A stretch of DNA of 64,000 nt from Arctopsyche grandis (taxonomy: Eukaryota > Arthropoda > Insecta > Trichoptera > Hydropsychidae). The notes under the pieces were generated by a model that saw only the letters and a program-made list of their open reading frames with translations, was not told the origin of the DNA and did not search any database. Made by a program: the position numbers and the translations under genes. Below, piece after piece: positions 37,013-48,429 of the stretch. How positions within the stretch are numbered: position 1 is the stretch's first letter; each line of letters starts with the position of its first letter. The stretch covers positions 32,282,191 to 32,346,190 of the forward strand of contig NC_135357.1 in the NCBI RefSeq assembly GCF_051622035.1, given 5' to 3'.

Positions 37013-37049
37013 TATTAGAAATGTATTTTTTTATGTATTAGAAATGTAT

Positions 37050-37385
37050 ATTTGTGACTCTAAATCGATCGTTTCTTATCTGAGTTTGCCAATTTTTTCT
37101 CATCATTGTTGAAACTGTTCTTCAAAATTGGCAAAAAGTCATCTTTCCTGTTGTCACAAATCTTCTGTAATTTATTGTATGTATAATTTGTAAAAATTAT
37201 GTACAAATCTAAAATCCATAGAAGTCCCAATGGATTAACTCTGTAATTAAATGTTATTTCGTGTTCTTTAGCCTCTGGAAATAGAGTATGTAATAATAAA
37301 ATGCTGCATTGTTTATAATTAATTGTCCAGGGAGGCCCATTGGGGTCTGTCAAGCCTTCCTTGTATATATGTTTGTAATACATAT
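37050..37385 (+). mobile_element. SINE family D, headless copy between the two direct repeats
   Basis: Closely matches the second half of the full copy at 41246-41662: AATCGATCGTTTCTTA, CATCTTTCCTGTTGTCACAA, ACAAATCTAAAATCCATAGA, and the 3' CCAGGGAGGCCCATTGGGGT palindrome. Confidence 0.8.
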
Positions 37386-37390
37386 AAATA

Positions 37391-37641
37391 ATTTTTATAG
37401 TCAATGATTAGCGTGTGTTATTAGCAAGGATCGGCGTTGGAAGGATGCTTTTCAAATAACAATAGACTGCTCCACCAGTGTTCAAAGCAAGAGAGAAAAA
37501 ATGCGTCGTTTTTCTCTCTTGCTTTGCAAGAAATTGACAATAGTGAACCATTTTTTGTGTTTTTTTTGAACAATCAAAAACATGACATATCGCTACCGCC
37601 TTTAAATCATACTTTTAAACTTAGAAATGTATTTTTTTACA
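37391..37641 (+). repeat. Direct duplication, right copy, with the same hairpin
   Basis: Offset of 626 bp from the left copy, a handful of differences, hairpin conserved including compensable loop change (TGCGTTG to TGCGTCG). High identity implies a recent duplication relative to neighbouring repeats. Confidence 0.8.
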
Positions 37642-37685
37642 ATGTACCCCTTTTTTAAATCATACAAAATCTATTAAAATAAATT

Positions 37686-38869
37686 TCTTGTAGTTCATTC
37701 TAGGAATACAAGAAATGTGAGTTGTATAGCTTTGAAAACCACATAGTTATTACGAAAAACGTAAAAACTGGGGCACTTGCATACCCCACTTCGGTGAGGG
37801 AGGGTGGGCTATTTTTGTCAGCACAAACATGTAAAATAATACTCACCATTTCAAGACAAATTATTATAATTTATAAATTAAAAATATATTTTTTATATCA
37901 TTTTTTTTTGGTTATACCTAGTCCCCTGTTTTAAAAGCCACGTCATTTTGGCCCATAAGTGTCGATTCTGAGCAGTCCGTTATAGCACTATGTTAATAAA
38001 AATGAAATAAATAAGTAGTTTTAACACAATAATTTCTCATTGTTTGTGCCGCATCTAATCCGATATTGTAATTAGAGATAGATAAAGCGAAAGATTGGCC
38101 AGTTTGAGCAACGCTAGTGCGGCAAATGAGTTCAGTCTCACTTGCTACACTTTCGATTTCGTTTTTGCCCGAGCGCAGAGCGTCACGCCACAGTTTCACA
38201 ACACGTGGCGCGCGTTGCTGTCGCCGTGTCGACACTTGTCGCCAGACGTACAATTAAACCTTAAAAAATAATAATCTCTTTGTTTCGTTAGTGAGTGAAT
38301 CCAGTTTGTCGACATTTTCCCCCGCGTTTCATTCAGCTGGGTGACATTTCGTCAAACTGTGGCTCGCGATGTGTATCTATAATACATATCTCTCTGTGCA
38401 TGTACGCTGCAACGAGCACGCTGTCGGGCCAGCTGTTATGACGTATGGAACGTGTGGAGGGAAATGGAGAAAAAAAAATCAGAAAAAACTTGACACACTT
38501 TGTGCACCAGTTGTGCAATAAATCATAATGGTCGATAGATCTTCGTAGACGCTGTCGATTAAAATCGTTATGAAACTGTGTGTGTACGAAGCGTACGCAA
38601 TTTTGTGTGCACATTTACCGGGGATTCCGGTTAATGTGAGCTGACGTTTAGATTATTGTGTATGTTAGTTATGATTTGTACGTACTGTTTTTATTTTTTT
38701 TAAATAAAATGTATTTTAAATAACATTTCAAATGTCTCGATTAACTCCCCCTCACCGAAGTGGGGTATGCAAGTGCCTCAATTTTTAAGTTTTTCGTAAT
38801 AACTATGTGGTTTTCAAAGCTATGTATATACACCCTATATTTCTTGTATTCCTAGAATGAACTACAAGA
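37686..38869. mobile_element. 1.18-kb segment bounded by ~120-bp inverted repeats
   Basis: 37686-37803 and 38745-38869 are near-identical inverted repeats (shared TGCATACCCCACTTCGGTGA and TTCATTCTAGGAATACAAGA), with a small insertion in the right arm. The interior (about 940 bp) has no transposase but includes a CpG-rich section at 38140-38640. It may be a foldback or TIR element that carries non-transposon sequence. No clear target duplication. Confidence 0.65.
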
Positions 38870-39239
38870 TGATTTAATGTATGTTTTTGACTGTTCGCTT
38901 GCATATTTTTGTTGATCGATGAATCAATGCGAGAGAAAGAGACAGCTATATTTTTGTAAGATTTTGTTTTCGTCGCTTTTGGCGCGTGGCTGTTGAGTCA
39001 TGCAGTCGCCTGTTGGCCTTACCTATGTGCGTTTGCATGTCGATACTTGTCATTATTTTTTAATACAAAAATAGTCAAAAACATGCTATAGGACTTGTAT
39101 ATTGATCGTACTTTCAATGTATGGTAAATGTAAACAAACTCTCACTATTTGATTTCAAATGTTTGTCTCGTAGTATTTTAATCTATGAATGAAAACTGGT
39201 CAGTGATTTTTAGATTTTTTAAAATATAATGCATTTTTT

Positions 39240-39355
39240 AAAATCTATTTCCAGTCTTTACAATTTATTTTAAAGCATAATTCATATATTTTTGTCCAAA
39301 ATACATCTTAAGTCAATTTTAATAGTTTCTGATTCAGTCATCATTTTTTTTTAAT
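39240..39355 (-). mobile_element. Diverged Jockey 3' end
   Basis: AAAATACATCTTAAGTCAAT, TTTTAATAGTTTCTGAT and CATCATTTTT align with the family 3' UTR at roughly 80% by eye. Older than the other copies. Confidence 0.5.
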
Positions 39356-39365
39356 ACATTTAGTA

Positions 39366-39750
39366 CATTCATACTGGCACAGAACTGGCACGTAAACAGC
39401 AGTACGAAAAGTATTCTTTGGTACACTCTATGTGGACACATTCATGTGTTCCGTAATTTGCACGTGGTGTAGATGTAACAGCAGTAGGCCAACTAAATCT
39501 TTTCATATTATACAGCAGTACATGTCAGAAGCGTCATATTGCGACAATGTTGACTCAATGATACCACGAAAGCAATATTGCACCGTGTAGTCGCACTCTG
39601 TAATGTATATGTAAGCCGATTTTACCTTGCACTCGGCCAAAACTTGTCTGAACGTTTGCTGCTGTATAGTATGAATAAAAGTAGTCGTGTCCGTGCACTG
39701 CTGTTCCGGGCTGTTGTCTTGCAGTGCTGGATAGTATTAATAGACCTTTA
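39366..39750. mobile_element. Possible long relative of the Harbinger-like MITE
   Basis: GTATTCTTTGGTACACT and GTGCTGGATAGTATTAATAG, followed by ACCTTTA, match the interior and right end of 23865-24071. The left end is degraded (TTCATACTGGCAC). The region between is not found elsewhere. About 385 bp. Confidence 0.45.
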
Positions 39751-41044
39751 TAAGTATATGTAGGTATTGCCTTATTTTAATCTTTGTGGTTTTGGCATAA
39801 TAGGAAACCACATATTTACATATGTATATCATTTTGACATTGCGACATAAAAAACATTTATAAAATATTTCCAGTTAAAATAAACCAGAGTAAATATTTA
39901 AATATATAATATATGTATATGTACAAAAAAAAATTAATATAAATTTTTATTATATATAATTATATATAATACGTAGTGTGTGTATTAGAAAAGGCACATT
40001 TTAGTGTTTCCTAGCGAAAGGAAATGAAGTGACATTGATATTCATGTCCACTAGATTGATTGATAATAATTAAACTAGCTCATGTAAAAAATCGGTAAAT
40101 TGGTTTCAAAGTCATCGCCGAGATACATAATTCATTTCGTACATGTTTTAAATTATGTTTTATTGCGATTTTCAATGAAAATTGTACAAATTTCACGTAA
40201 AGTTGCACACGACGATCGTTGCGTGTAAAAATTTCGCTACACGATATTTTTCAAAATGGCCCCGACTGACAATTTATGACAATTCTTTCGTAGGAGAAAA
40301 TTTCGATTAGCTAAATAATCATACATACATACATATGTACGTATGTATGTGTAACGATTTACAAATGAATAGGCAGTAATAAATCGGTCACGAGCAATTT
40401 GGCGCCAACGAAACGAAATTACATCAAAACGATTCTACAATTGCAAAAATATACATAATAAATAGACAAATACGAAAAAAAGAAAGTTCGCCGATTCGGC
40501 GATGAACAATCGTAGGTTTGCAGTATTTTTTTTTTGTTGTTTATTATTATTTAATATTGATGAATTTATGTTTTAAGCGGTTTCCAAAGATCCGGACCGA
40601 ATCGTGCCTCGAAGTGAGTCAGTCGTTCACAGACGATTTTTGTTTTATTGTATTACATTTGCGATTGTGCAACCGCAGTTGTGTTCTGTGATCTCCTTCG
40701 GGCTCTTTGTTCGCGAGCATTTCGTGCAAAATTTAATTTTGCAAATTAGAGTTGTTGCAACGTTGCGAAAGTCGATGCAACTTCCGCGCCCCGAGGAAAA
40801 TCGTTGATCAATCGGGACAAAAAACGCTCCAGCACCCGTCGTAAACTTAACGGTCAAAATTGATTGGGTCTAAAGTGAGGTCTGGGATATGGAGCACAAC
40901 CTTGTGTGGATAATTGAGATGAAAAGCTCGCGAAAGTCGGTGAAACTTGCTCAATTTTGCACGCTACGATTTATGATCACACACATTTTCAAACATTGTA
41001 TGTGATTTTTCTTTATATAAATAAAATTATGATTGTTTATAAAT

Positions 41045-41140
41045 TATATCCTATATACATATATGTAGATCCTATATACATATGTGTGGATCCTATATAC
41101 ATATATGTAGTATCTTATATACATATATGCAGAATCTTAT
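41045..41140. repeat. Minisatellite, about 4 units of 25-28 bp
   Basis: Units read TCCTATATACATATATGTAG with small changes (GGATCC, TATCTT, AATCTT variants). Purely non-coding. Confidence 0.85.
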
Positions 41141-41245
41141 CGGTTGGGTCAGGGTGGCGGAATGAGACTTGCAAGTGTTGAAATGGTGAACCAATTTAGT
41201 GAATTCATTAAAAAATTTATGTTTATATGCTTGTATTGTATATAG

Positions 41246-41662
41246 CCAGCAGTGTGGTTTAATGGTATCGTGTATGTTTAGCACCAAGTGATCAGTGGGT
41301 TCGATCCGCTATACTGTTGGCTAGATTTGGGGGTATTTGTGACTCCAAATCGATCGTTTCTTACCAGAGTTTGCCAATTTTAGCTGATCATTGTTGAAAC
41401 GGTTCCTCAAAATTGGCAAAAAATCATCTTTCCTGTTGTCACAAATCTTCTGTATTTATTGTGTGTACAATTTGTAAAAATTATGTACAAATCTAAAATC
41501 CATAGATGTCTCAATGGATTAATTCTGTAATTAATTGTTATTTAGTGTTCTTCAGCTTCTGGAAATACAGTGATTTATGTAATAATAAAATGCTGCATTG
41601 TTTATAATTAATTGTCCAGGAAGGCGCATAGGGGTCTTCCTGTCAAGCCTTCCTGGTATACA
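41246..41662 (+). mobile_element. SINE family D, full-length plus-strand copy
   Basis: Head: GTGTGGTTTAATGGTATC (box A) and GTGGGTTCGATCCGC (box B). Body as in 37050-37385. The 3' block CCAGGAAGGCGCATAGGGGT ends in CCTTCCTGG, followed by a TATG-rich tail. It is the best copy for a family consensus (about 415 bp). The head would serve as an internal pol III promoter. Confidence 0.83.
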
Positions 41663-41905
41663 TATATGTATGTATGTAAAACATAAATATGTACATATGT
41701 ATGTATGTATGTTTGGACTACCAAATTGGTATAGGTTTACATAATTTTACTGTTAGTGGGTTTTGGAAGGCTATAATTTAGCTCGAGTTTAATTTAGTTC
41801 TATCTTATATCTGGGTGACCGTCACCACACTGAATGTCAAAAAGTCGAAAATGTTCGTTTACCATGCATACATATGAAAAACGGTTAGTATATATACATA
41901 TATAT

Positions 41906-42073
41906 CAGTGGCGTGCGGTAAAAGTCTCTCTCCCCCCGACGTACATCCTCACTTAATTTGCGCGAGCACGATACAACAGGAACAAGAGGAACAGGCTTTT
42001 CCTCCCGTATCCTGCGCGCGCACATTAAGCAAGGCTGTGTGACAAAAAGAGATAACTTCACCGCATGCCACTC
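41906..42073. mobile_element. hAT-type MITE (168 bp)
   Basis: Ends CAGTGGCGTGCGGT and ACCGCATGCCACTC are inverted repeats of the CAGNGG type usual in hAT. The flanking 8 bases (ATATATAT and ATATACAT) match at seven positions. The core (CTCACTTAATTTGCGCGAGC ... GCGCGCGCACATTAA) is shared with the inverted duplication at 49.05-49.21 kb. Confidence 0.7.
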
Positions 42074-42089
42074 ATATACATATATTATA

Positions 42090-42225
42090 TATACATAGTA
42101 CTGTTTACCATGTACCCTTTTTGTTTGATCTTTCGACTTAAGATCTTTCGATTTTCGATCTTTGCCTTCCGATATTTGCTTTTTCGGGCTTTTCACTTTC
42201 GGTCCCGTGAGGTAGACCCCTTATA
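42090..42225. repeat. Repeat segment Y, copy 1
   Basis: GTTTACCATGTACCC, TTTGATCTTTCGACTTAAGA, TTTTCGATCTTTGCCTTCCG and GATATTTG, in the same order as 49205-49325. It sits just right of the hAT core in both places. The minus-strand lysine-rich peptide (KDRKSK) read through it is a by-product of repeated GATCTTT motifs. Confidence 0.6.
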
Positions 42226-42479
42226 TCTATATGTAGGATCTGGTTGTCAGGTGACATAGGAGGTATAGTGAAATGAAACTCATTGAGTGGTTTAAACATT
42301 GTTTATAAACATAGGCGGAGCGCCGCAACAGTCTGTTACACGACATGTTACCAACTTCATCATTCATTTTCCTAACCTAATCATTCATTTTCCTAACCTA
42401 CTCATTCATACATGCATTTTTCTAGGTTATAAAACTAAATCCTACATATTATATACGTATAGGGATATGTATGTACATA

Positions 42480-42882
42480 TTATATATGAAAATGAAGGTT
42501 TGTTTGTTTGTCTACTATCTACAGTTTTCAACTGAGGACCATTAAATTTTTCTCAAAGTAACATACATACATATATTTATAGATACATATGTACATATAT
42601 GTATACCGCAGTTTGTTTTTGAAAGGCTATGGTGCTTTTGGAAGGGTTTTTTTTTAATTAAATTAGCTCGAGTATCGCCGGTTGGTACCAGTTTGTATTT
42701 TATTACCTTTCTATGTATGTATGTATTTATATAAAAAAATGAAAGGCTGTTTGTTTGTCCATAATCCAAATCGGCAATGTTTAATTTAAAATCAACAAAT
42801 CTCTGTAGATCTTATGGTATATGGTATGTTTTTTTTTCAATTTCTCCCAACCGGAAGAAATTCTGGGCAATCCGACTAGTAT
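42480..42882. repeat. Repeat-derived segment, possible Helitron end
   Basis: Two similar starts, ATATATGAAAATGAAGGTTT near 42482 and ATAAAAAAATGAAAGGCTGT near 42731, each followed by TTGTTTGTC. An ACTAG/T end lies at 42876-42880. It resembles Helitron edges in other insects, but the terminal hairpin is not convincing. Confidence 0.3.
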
Positions 42883-44480
42883 ATTATGGATGTTGTATTC
42901 GCTTATTATATTATAAAAAAATATATTTTTTATTACTTTAAACGTTTCTTAAGAACAGTCACATTTCCTTCACGGTACACGTGTTCGTTGCATACATACA
43001 CATGTTCATATCCTCGAAGATTTACACACCAGTTTGTAAATATCTTATGCAGTTCGTATTATAACATACAAAGAAGTGTTGTGTAACTTTATGATGGCCT
43101 GATGAGTTAAATTATAATTGTATAATATAATTAATACAGATTTATACCTTAATGAGAGGCGTATTTTTAATGAGTGATAAATAAATTGAGACGGTACATA
43201 TGTATGATACTGCTTAGTGTCTCGATTATCACATTACAAAGTGAAGTTTTGAAATGATTATTTATATATATATATATATAATATATTTAATTACAGTTTA
43301 GATGTGCTCGGCGACGTTTATATTGTCGTTAATGTTTTTAAGAAATGGTGTAATAAAATTTTAGTACTAATTAAAGTCCGAAAGTAATGTTTATGTTTGC
43401 ATGTTGTCGAGTTTCACTCGTTTAAAGCAATTTTGATTTAATTGTTTTGTTTTTACTTGAAAATATGACGGTTTCGTTTAATTGAGGCACTCTATGTGAC
43501 CATGAAGGGTGATTGACATGGTTCGATGGTCACGTAAAAGTAAATTTGTTTTTTTTTTCGTTTAATAAACATGCTTTATTTGCATTTCGCATTGAATCAA
43601 ATGACAAGTCTGGCTTATTCTCGCAGAAAAACTTGTCTAGAAATTCCGTTTAATGACACGTTCTATACCGCACACTAATGTATCGTGTTATTTGATGTTT
43701 GAACGCTCGTAGCAGCGAAATTTAAACATGTATATAGGAAGTTCTTATTTGGAATGTATATTTTTGGAACATTTATGTGATATGAAATTACATACATATG
43801 TACATATGTAGTGCAGATTTTTGATTAATTGATTTTTTTGTTCTAAGTTTTGCATACAAATTGAACACCTCGAAAAATATAAGATTTGTAAAGGGATAAT
43901 ATTTTTTAAATTACACGACATGTCAAAACGACATGTATGTAATGTCAAATAGGTCGTGCGAGCTGTTTTAGAGACGGGCACTCTTTTTATTTGCAGGGGG
44001 AAATGTTTTAGATATGGTCATTTGTATATTATGTCGTGATAAATACCTAATTTGTCTGGAAACAGGGCTATTTTTCTGGGCCGATAAATGGTACCCATTT
44101 TTAAACCCAATTTCATACGTATGTATGTACATATATCATCACTCGTTTTACCTTCTGTATGTCATCACCCGTAATTCTACATATATTTTACTGAAGCGTG
44201 GCATCTCGATATCATCTATGATTTACTGGTTAATCAGCACTTGGCAAATGGGTATGCTTTGTTGCAAAATAGTTACATATTATTTACGGTTGCTCAACGA
44301 TTAATATAGTCTTGTTGCCATTTTGAGGTATTATTAATCCATCGGACACTTAACCGGTTGAGCAAAGGAATGCTTCCTGTTTGTCATGATGTCTATTTGT
44401 GTTAATAAACTCGTACAAATTCGGCAATCGTGCTACTTAACAACACCTCTAACGCATTGTTTTTTTTTTTTGACTTTCAG

Positions 44481-45002
44481 ATGCACAAGCACATGTCAGC
44501 GGACGAGCTGAGGAATGTCTTTCACGTGGAACACCACAGCTTGGTTCCGGAGTACCAGCTGATCCAGCTGAACCATCACATATCCAAAAGGCACATATTA
44601 GCCCCTCACATAAGCACCAATTCGGTATCGGGTGGTTCGAAGAAGTCTGCTCACGACAAGCTGTCGAAGGAGGAGACTGTGTTCAAAAACGCCAATAAAT
44701 TCTCAGATTTGCATCTGAAGTTGAACTATAGGACCGACGATAGAGATTTCAGTGAATTTAGTGGTGTCGATTCGGATATGGGTAGTGAGAGTGGTGTCGG
44801 TAGGGCGATGGAGGACACGTTGACCGTGGACGAGGAGTTGGAAGACGGAGTGCACAGGATCGTGTTCCAAGCTTTCGGGGCTCCCGTGGAGCTCAAGCTG
44901 AGGAAGACTGAGGGGTTGTTCAAGAAGGACGGTCTCAAGATGTGGACTGTCGTAGGAAACGATACCCAGCCTCACGGTGTCGAGTTCGTCGAGACTGAAA
45001 TG
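44481..45002 (+). CDS. Prodomain exon of the ADAM/ADAMTS-type (M12B) protein, 174 codons
   Basis: A T-run and TTTCAG give the acceptor at 44480; ATG/GTGAGT is the donor at 45003. Both ends are phase 0, matching the signal-peptide exon. In the joined protein (residues 23-196), residues about 27-60 hold a conserved-looking stretch (ADELRNVFHVEHHSLVPEYQ, then a basic SKRH). An acidic, serine-rich linker follows, and at about 147-181 comes HRIVFQAFGAPVELKLRKTE, the hydrophobic core typical of M12B propeptides. NDT at residue 182 is a glycosylation sequon. The prodomain keeps such zinc proteases inactive until furin-type cleavage. Base composition is clearly coding, unlike the rest. No catalytic or thrombospondin part is in the window, so ADAM versus ADAMTS is not proven; ADAMTS is my preference. 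The frame reads on to 45146 only as intron. Confidence 0.8.
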
Positions 45003-45544
45003 GTGAGTTTTTGTGTTTGTTGTTTCGGTATGATGACGATTGTCGGTGGCGAAATGATGCGAAGAAACTCTTGTGCAAGTTTAATCAGAGCAATTTATAA
45101 TCCATCGGGTGCTTGCTTGTTTGCTTTCTGCTGTGTGGGGTGTTAGTGGAATCCGATTAGCGTTTGAAAGTGTGAAGGTAAGAAAGATGTCGATGAAGTA
45201 ATCGGTGATTATGGTCAGTGGTTGGTGGGATTAGTTGTCGTCAAATGTGAAGGTAAAACCTTGAAATGAAAGTAAGAATTGATTGTACATATGATATGAT
45301 TACGTTGTATTATAGAACAGTCTAAGAAATTCATTCAAAGCAGGCAATCCACAATATGTATGCTAAGATATTATGACAATATTTTTTCCCTCCAACAAAT
45401 AATCTCCGAGCATATATGTATTTCTAATCACTTAATATTTCTTTATATGTCCAAATATAAAAGCTTGGGGCTTACATATTACCATTTAATCATATCCTTT
45501 AAAGAAATATTGAATGACTAGAAATATTCTAATGTTCACATTTT

Positions 45545-46438
45545 TCTAGTTTCATCCACCCACATAATTTTATTTCTCTCGGGTACCATTCCAGCACTTC
45601 TTTTGTCCATTCTTCTACCTAAATGATCCTCTCCAACACGCTGTCATTCGTCACTGTTTTGCGCAACTCTCATATATCTCACTCCACACATATTTATCAT
45701 TTCATCCACGCATCTTCCTTTCTATCTCTCGGGTACCATTCCAGCACTTCTTTTTTCCACCTTTTGTCCATTCTTCTACCTAAATGATCCTCTCCAACAC
45801 GCTGTCATTCGTCTCTGTTTTGCGCAACTCTCATATATCTCACTCCACACATATTTATCATTTCATCCACGCATCTTCCTTTCTATCTCTCGGGTACCAT
45901 TCCAGCACTTCTTTTTTCCACCTTTTGTCCATTCTTCTACCTAAATGATCTTCTCCAACACGCTGTCATTCGTCTCTGTTTTGCGCAACTCTCATATATC
46001 TCACTCCACACATATTTATCATTTCATCCAAGCACTTCCTTTCTTTCTCTCGGGTACCGTTCCAGCACTTCTTTTTTCCACCCTTTGTCCATTCTTCTAG
46101 CTAAATGATCCTCTCCAACACGCTGTCATTCGTCACTGTTTTGCGCAACTCTCATATATCTCACTCCACACATATTTATCATTTCATCCAAGCACTTCCT
46201 TTCTTTCTCTCGGGTACCGTTCCAGCACTTCTTGTTTCCACCTTTCGTCTATTCATCTAGCTAAGTGATTCGCCCACTACCATTTCAATCTCTTCACTCT
46301 TTCCACTATCTCAACTACTCTTATCATACATATTTCTCCGTTACGTATTCCGTCTCCCATATTTCCTCGTTATTTCAAGCATACAGCGTTCCATACATCT
46401 TTGTTCGTTCAAACGTTCAATATCCAAAATTAATCAAA
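45545..46438 (-). repeat. 160-bp tandem array made from a non-LTR ORF2 3' end
   Basis: GGGTACC marker positions 45581, 45731, 45892, 46052 and 46212 give periods of 150, 161, 160 and 160. Each unit, on minus, encodes the LEWYPR region found at 16.5 kb. Unit length is not a multiple of three and stops interrupt it, so no fusion protein is made. To the right (46262-46438) a single-copy part continues upstream into ORF2. A Jockey copy follows at once. Confidence 0.85.
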
Positions 46439-46450
46439 TATATTTGTCTT

Positions 46451-46929
46451 TGATTTTGATTTTTAAATGCTTTTTATTATTACTAAATTATATTCACAAT
46501 ACGTCTTATACATATTTTAATAGCTACTGATCTACTGATCATTTTCTATTTTACAATTTTAATTTAATGTTGTTAGTAATCATAGTATTATATTATTTTA
46601 ATGTTAATGTACAGCGTAATAGGAAAAAGAGCTCAAAAACCTTTTTACAATTCTTATAAATGCTCATAATACATCTAATACATAATATTAATTAAAGACT
46701 CTCTAAAGTCAATGACCTAAAGCAGATTGTGTTTAGGTAATCTGTGTTTATACCTGAAGGGTATAGACATTTTGTTGTAATCACCGGGACTCTTCACAAG
46801 TTTGTTAGTATTAGTGATTCTGTCATAGAATCTACTGATTAGTTTGTTAGTAATGTCTGTAAGAAACGGAATATAATTTATGGCATGCAGTTTTTTCTAG
46901 TTAGTATATATGGGTGTATTATAAATTAT
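46451..46929 (-). mobile_element. Jockey copy with ORF2 C-terminal remnant and 12-bp TSD
   Basis: Bounded by TATATTTGTCTT at 46439-46450 and 46930-46941. Holds the whole 3' UTR and about 60 codons of a broken ORF2 end (KLHAINYIPF, RFYDRI). It is the longest complete-boundary copy in the window. Confidence 0.92.
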
Positions 46930-47655
46930 TATATTTGTCTTCAATATGTATGTAATATAGGAAGAATAAAAATTTATACCATTCCTTTGATGTGAACTAA
47001 ATATCGTATTTTTTTATATTATTTAGTATTTTAATACTACATAACATTTCATACAAATTTTGATACGAAGAATAAATAACCTCAGTACGGAAAGCGTTGT
47101 GACCCATTTTCAATGCTTACAAACACATGACAAATCCAAAGCTATCAATTTATGACCGTGTTTATTCAGTTAAGATACACTCGACAGTATCGTAATCAAG
47201 CGATTTACCAAATTTCAACAGTTGACCAAACGGCCAAACGTTCACGGTCAGTTGATTCCGTCGAACGAAATCGAAAGTCGTTATAAATCCCGTTTGATCC
47301 GATTATACGTACAATATTGCGCACACCGTTTAAGCCGATTATATTATTTATAGGCACACTAAACACCGTTGCTTAAAATTTTCATTTTTCATATGCACCC
47401 TACATTCATAATAATATACATATTATGTAATATTAAAAACGTTCACTTCCTATACGAGGCATAAATCATTAAAAAAAAAACACGCCTACTATTATACTAT
47501 ACAACACAATAACATCAATGATGATAATCGACCGTTAACAACTACAGTTTCATCATCGCAATGACCGATGATGAAATTTCGTACGTACGTATCACGTATG
47601 TACATCTCGGGTCATCCGCCTTTGGACCTGGAATACATCTCGCATTTAATATATC

Positions 47656-47880
47656 ATGAAGTTGCCAAATCTGTCGGATTTTGCCATTGTGGGTTCGTCT
47701 TCGCCATTTTTAGGGTCTCTGGATCATCGGTCCGAAGACCAGTCTCGGCGTGTTTCATCATCGATATCGCACTTTCGAATTCACACGACCCACGAAGAGG
47801 TGCACACTCCTCTCGGTGTGTCACAATCTCACATGTTGCCGATGGATGATGATGATGATGATGACCCGTTAACATTTTAA
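47656..47880 (+). other. 74-codon open frame in a more GC-rich patch, status unknown
   Basis: ATG-to-TAA frame with balanced composition, Ser-rich, ending in a run of Asp (a GAT repeat) then PLTF. The complement is open too (73 codons with six His), as expected from a GAT/ATC repeat. No domain, signal or splice context. It could be a micro-exon gene, a repeat remnant with a (GAT)n tail, or chance. Confidence 0.18.
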
Positions 47881-48429
47881 GTCGAGATTTTTCGAGTTCG
47901 AGTACGAATCGATGGATAAAAGTGTGACGAAACTAACGCCGTCACTTATAAACGGTAGATGGAGTAAAAATGATTGGTTTTAAAAGCCCATGGAACAATG
48001 TATGTATGTATGTATGTATATTCGAGTGGGTATTGTGCTACTTACTACTTGATTGTTGTATTATTTATGCCTTCTGCGAGCGTTCCGGCTTGGCTGTTAT
48101 TATCTCAAATGTGTCGTGTAATAATGATTTGACTGGAAAATGTCTGCGAATTGTGCAAAAGTTGCATTCGTAATACGCCCACATATGCACATAATCGTAT
48201 GTGCATTCGTGTAGAGATTTGTCCGCAGATGAGTCTTTGGTAATTTGCCTGTGTGGTGGTTTTTCAAAGGCAAACACTTTGCCTGCCGTTGGATAATGTT
48301 GTTTGGTGGTCTTTGTTGTGTTCTATCAAAATATTATTAAACAGTGCATAATCAAAGAGTATAATCATTATTATTTTTTTTTTTTTTTATTTATTACATA
48401 CATATTTTCACATACATATATACAAATAT

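Larger units (their letters stand above)
26764..44480 (+). other. Intron 1 of the ADAM/ADAMTS-like gene (17.7 kb)
   Basis: Begins GTCAGT and ends TTTTGACTTTCAG after a long T run, both good splice signals. It is filled with SINEs, MITEs and a Jockey copy listed separately. Bases 26840-27180 just after the donor are CpG-rich and repeat-free, a candidate intronic enhancer. Long stretches (for example 30.0-31.2, 32.3-34.4, 39.8-41.0 and 43.0-44.4 kb) are AT-rich with no feature I can support. A C-run of about 14 lies near 35966. Confidence 0.7.

Noticed and set aside
36766..37641. A pair of LTRs
   Set aside because: The direct repeats lack TG/CA ends, a primer-binding site and target duplications, and the DNA between is a SINE.
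41885..42196. Lysine-rich protein on minus at 42.0 kb and its relative at 49.06-49.34 kb
   Set aside because: The shared KDRKSK motif comes from repeated GATCTTT motifs in repeat segment Y; the rest of the two frames crosses unrelated MITE sequence.
44703..44975. Minus-strand frames at 44.7-44.98 kb
   Set aside because: Shadows of the prodomain exon, whose + frame has splice sites and family motifs.
45003..45146. Reading the 44.48-kb exon through to the stop at 45146
   Set aside because: ATG/GTGAGT is a strong donor at 45002/45003, and the peptide beyond it turns Cys/Phe-rich and loses family likeness.
45545..46260. CRISPR-like or satellite array
   Set aside because: Units are 160 bp of continuous repeat without spacers, in a eukaryotic intron, and derive from a retrotransposon.
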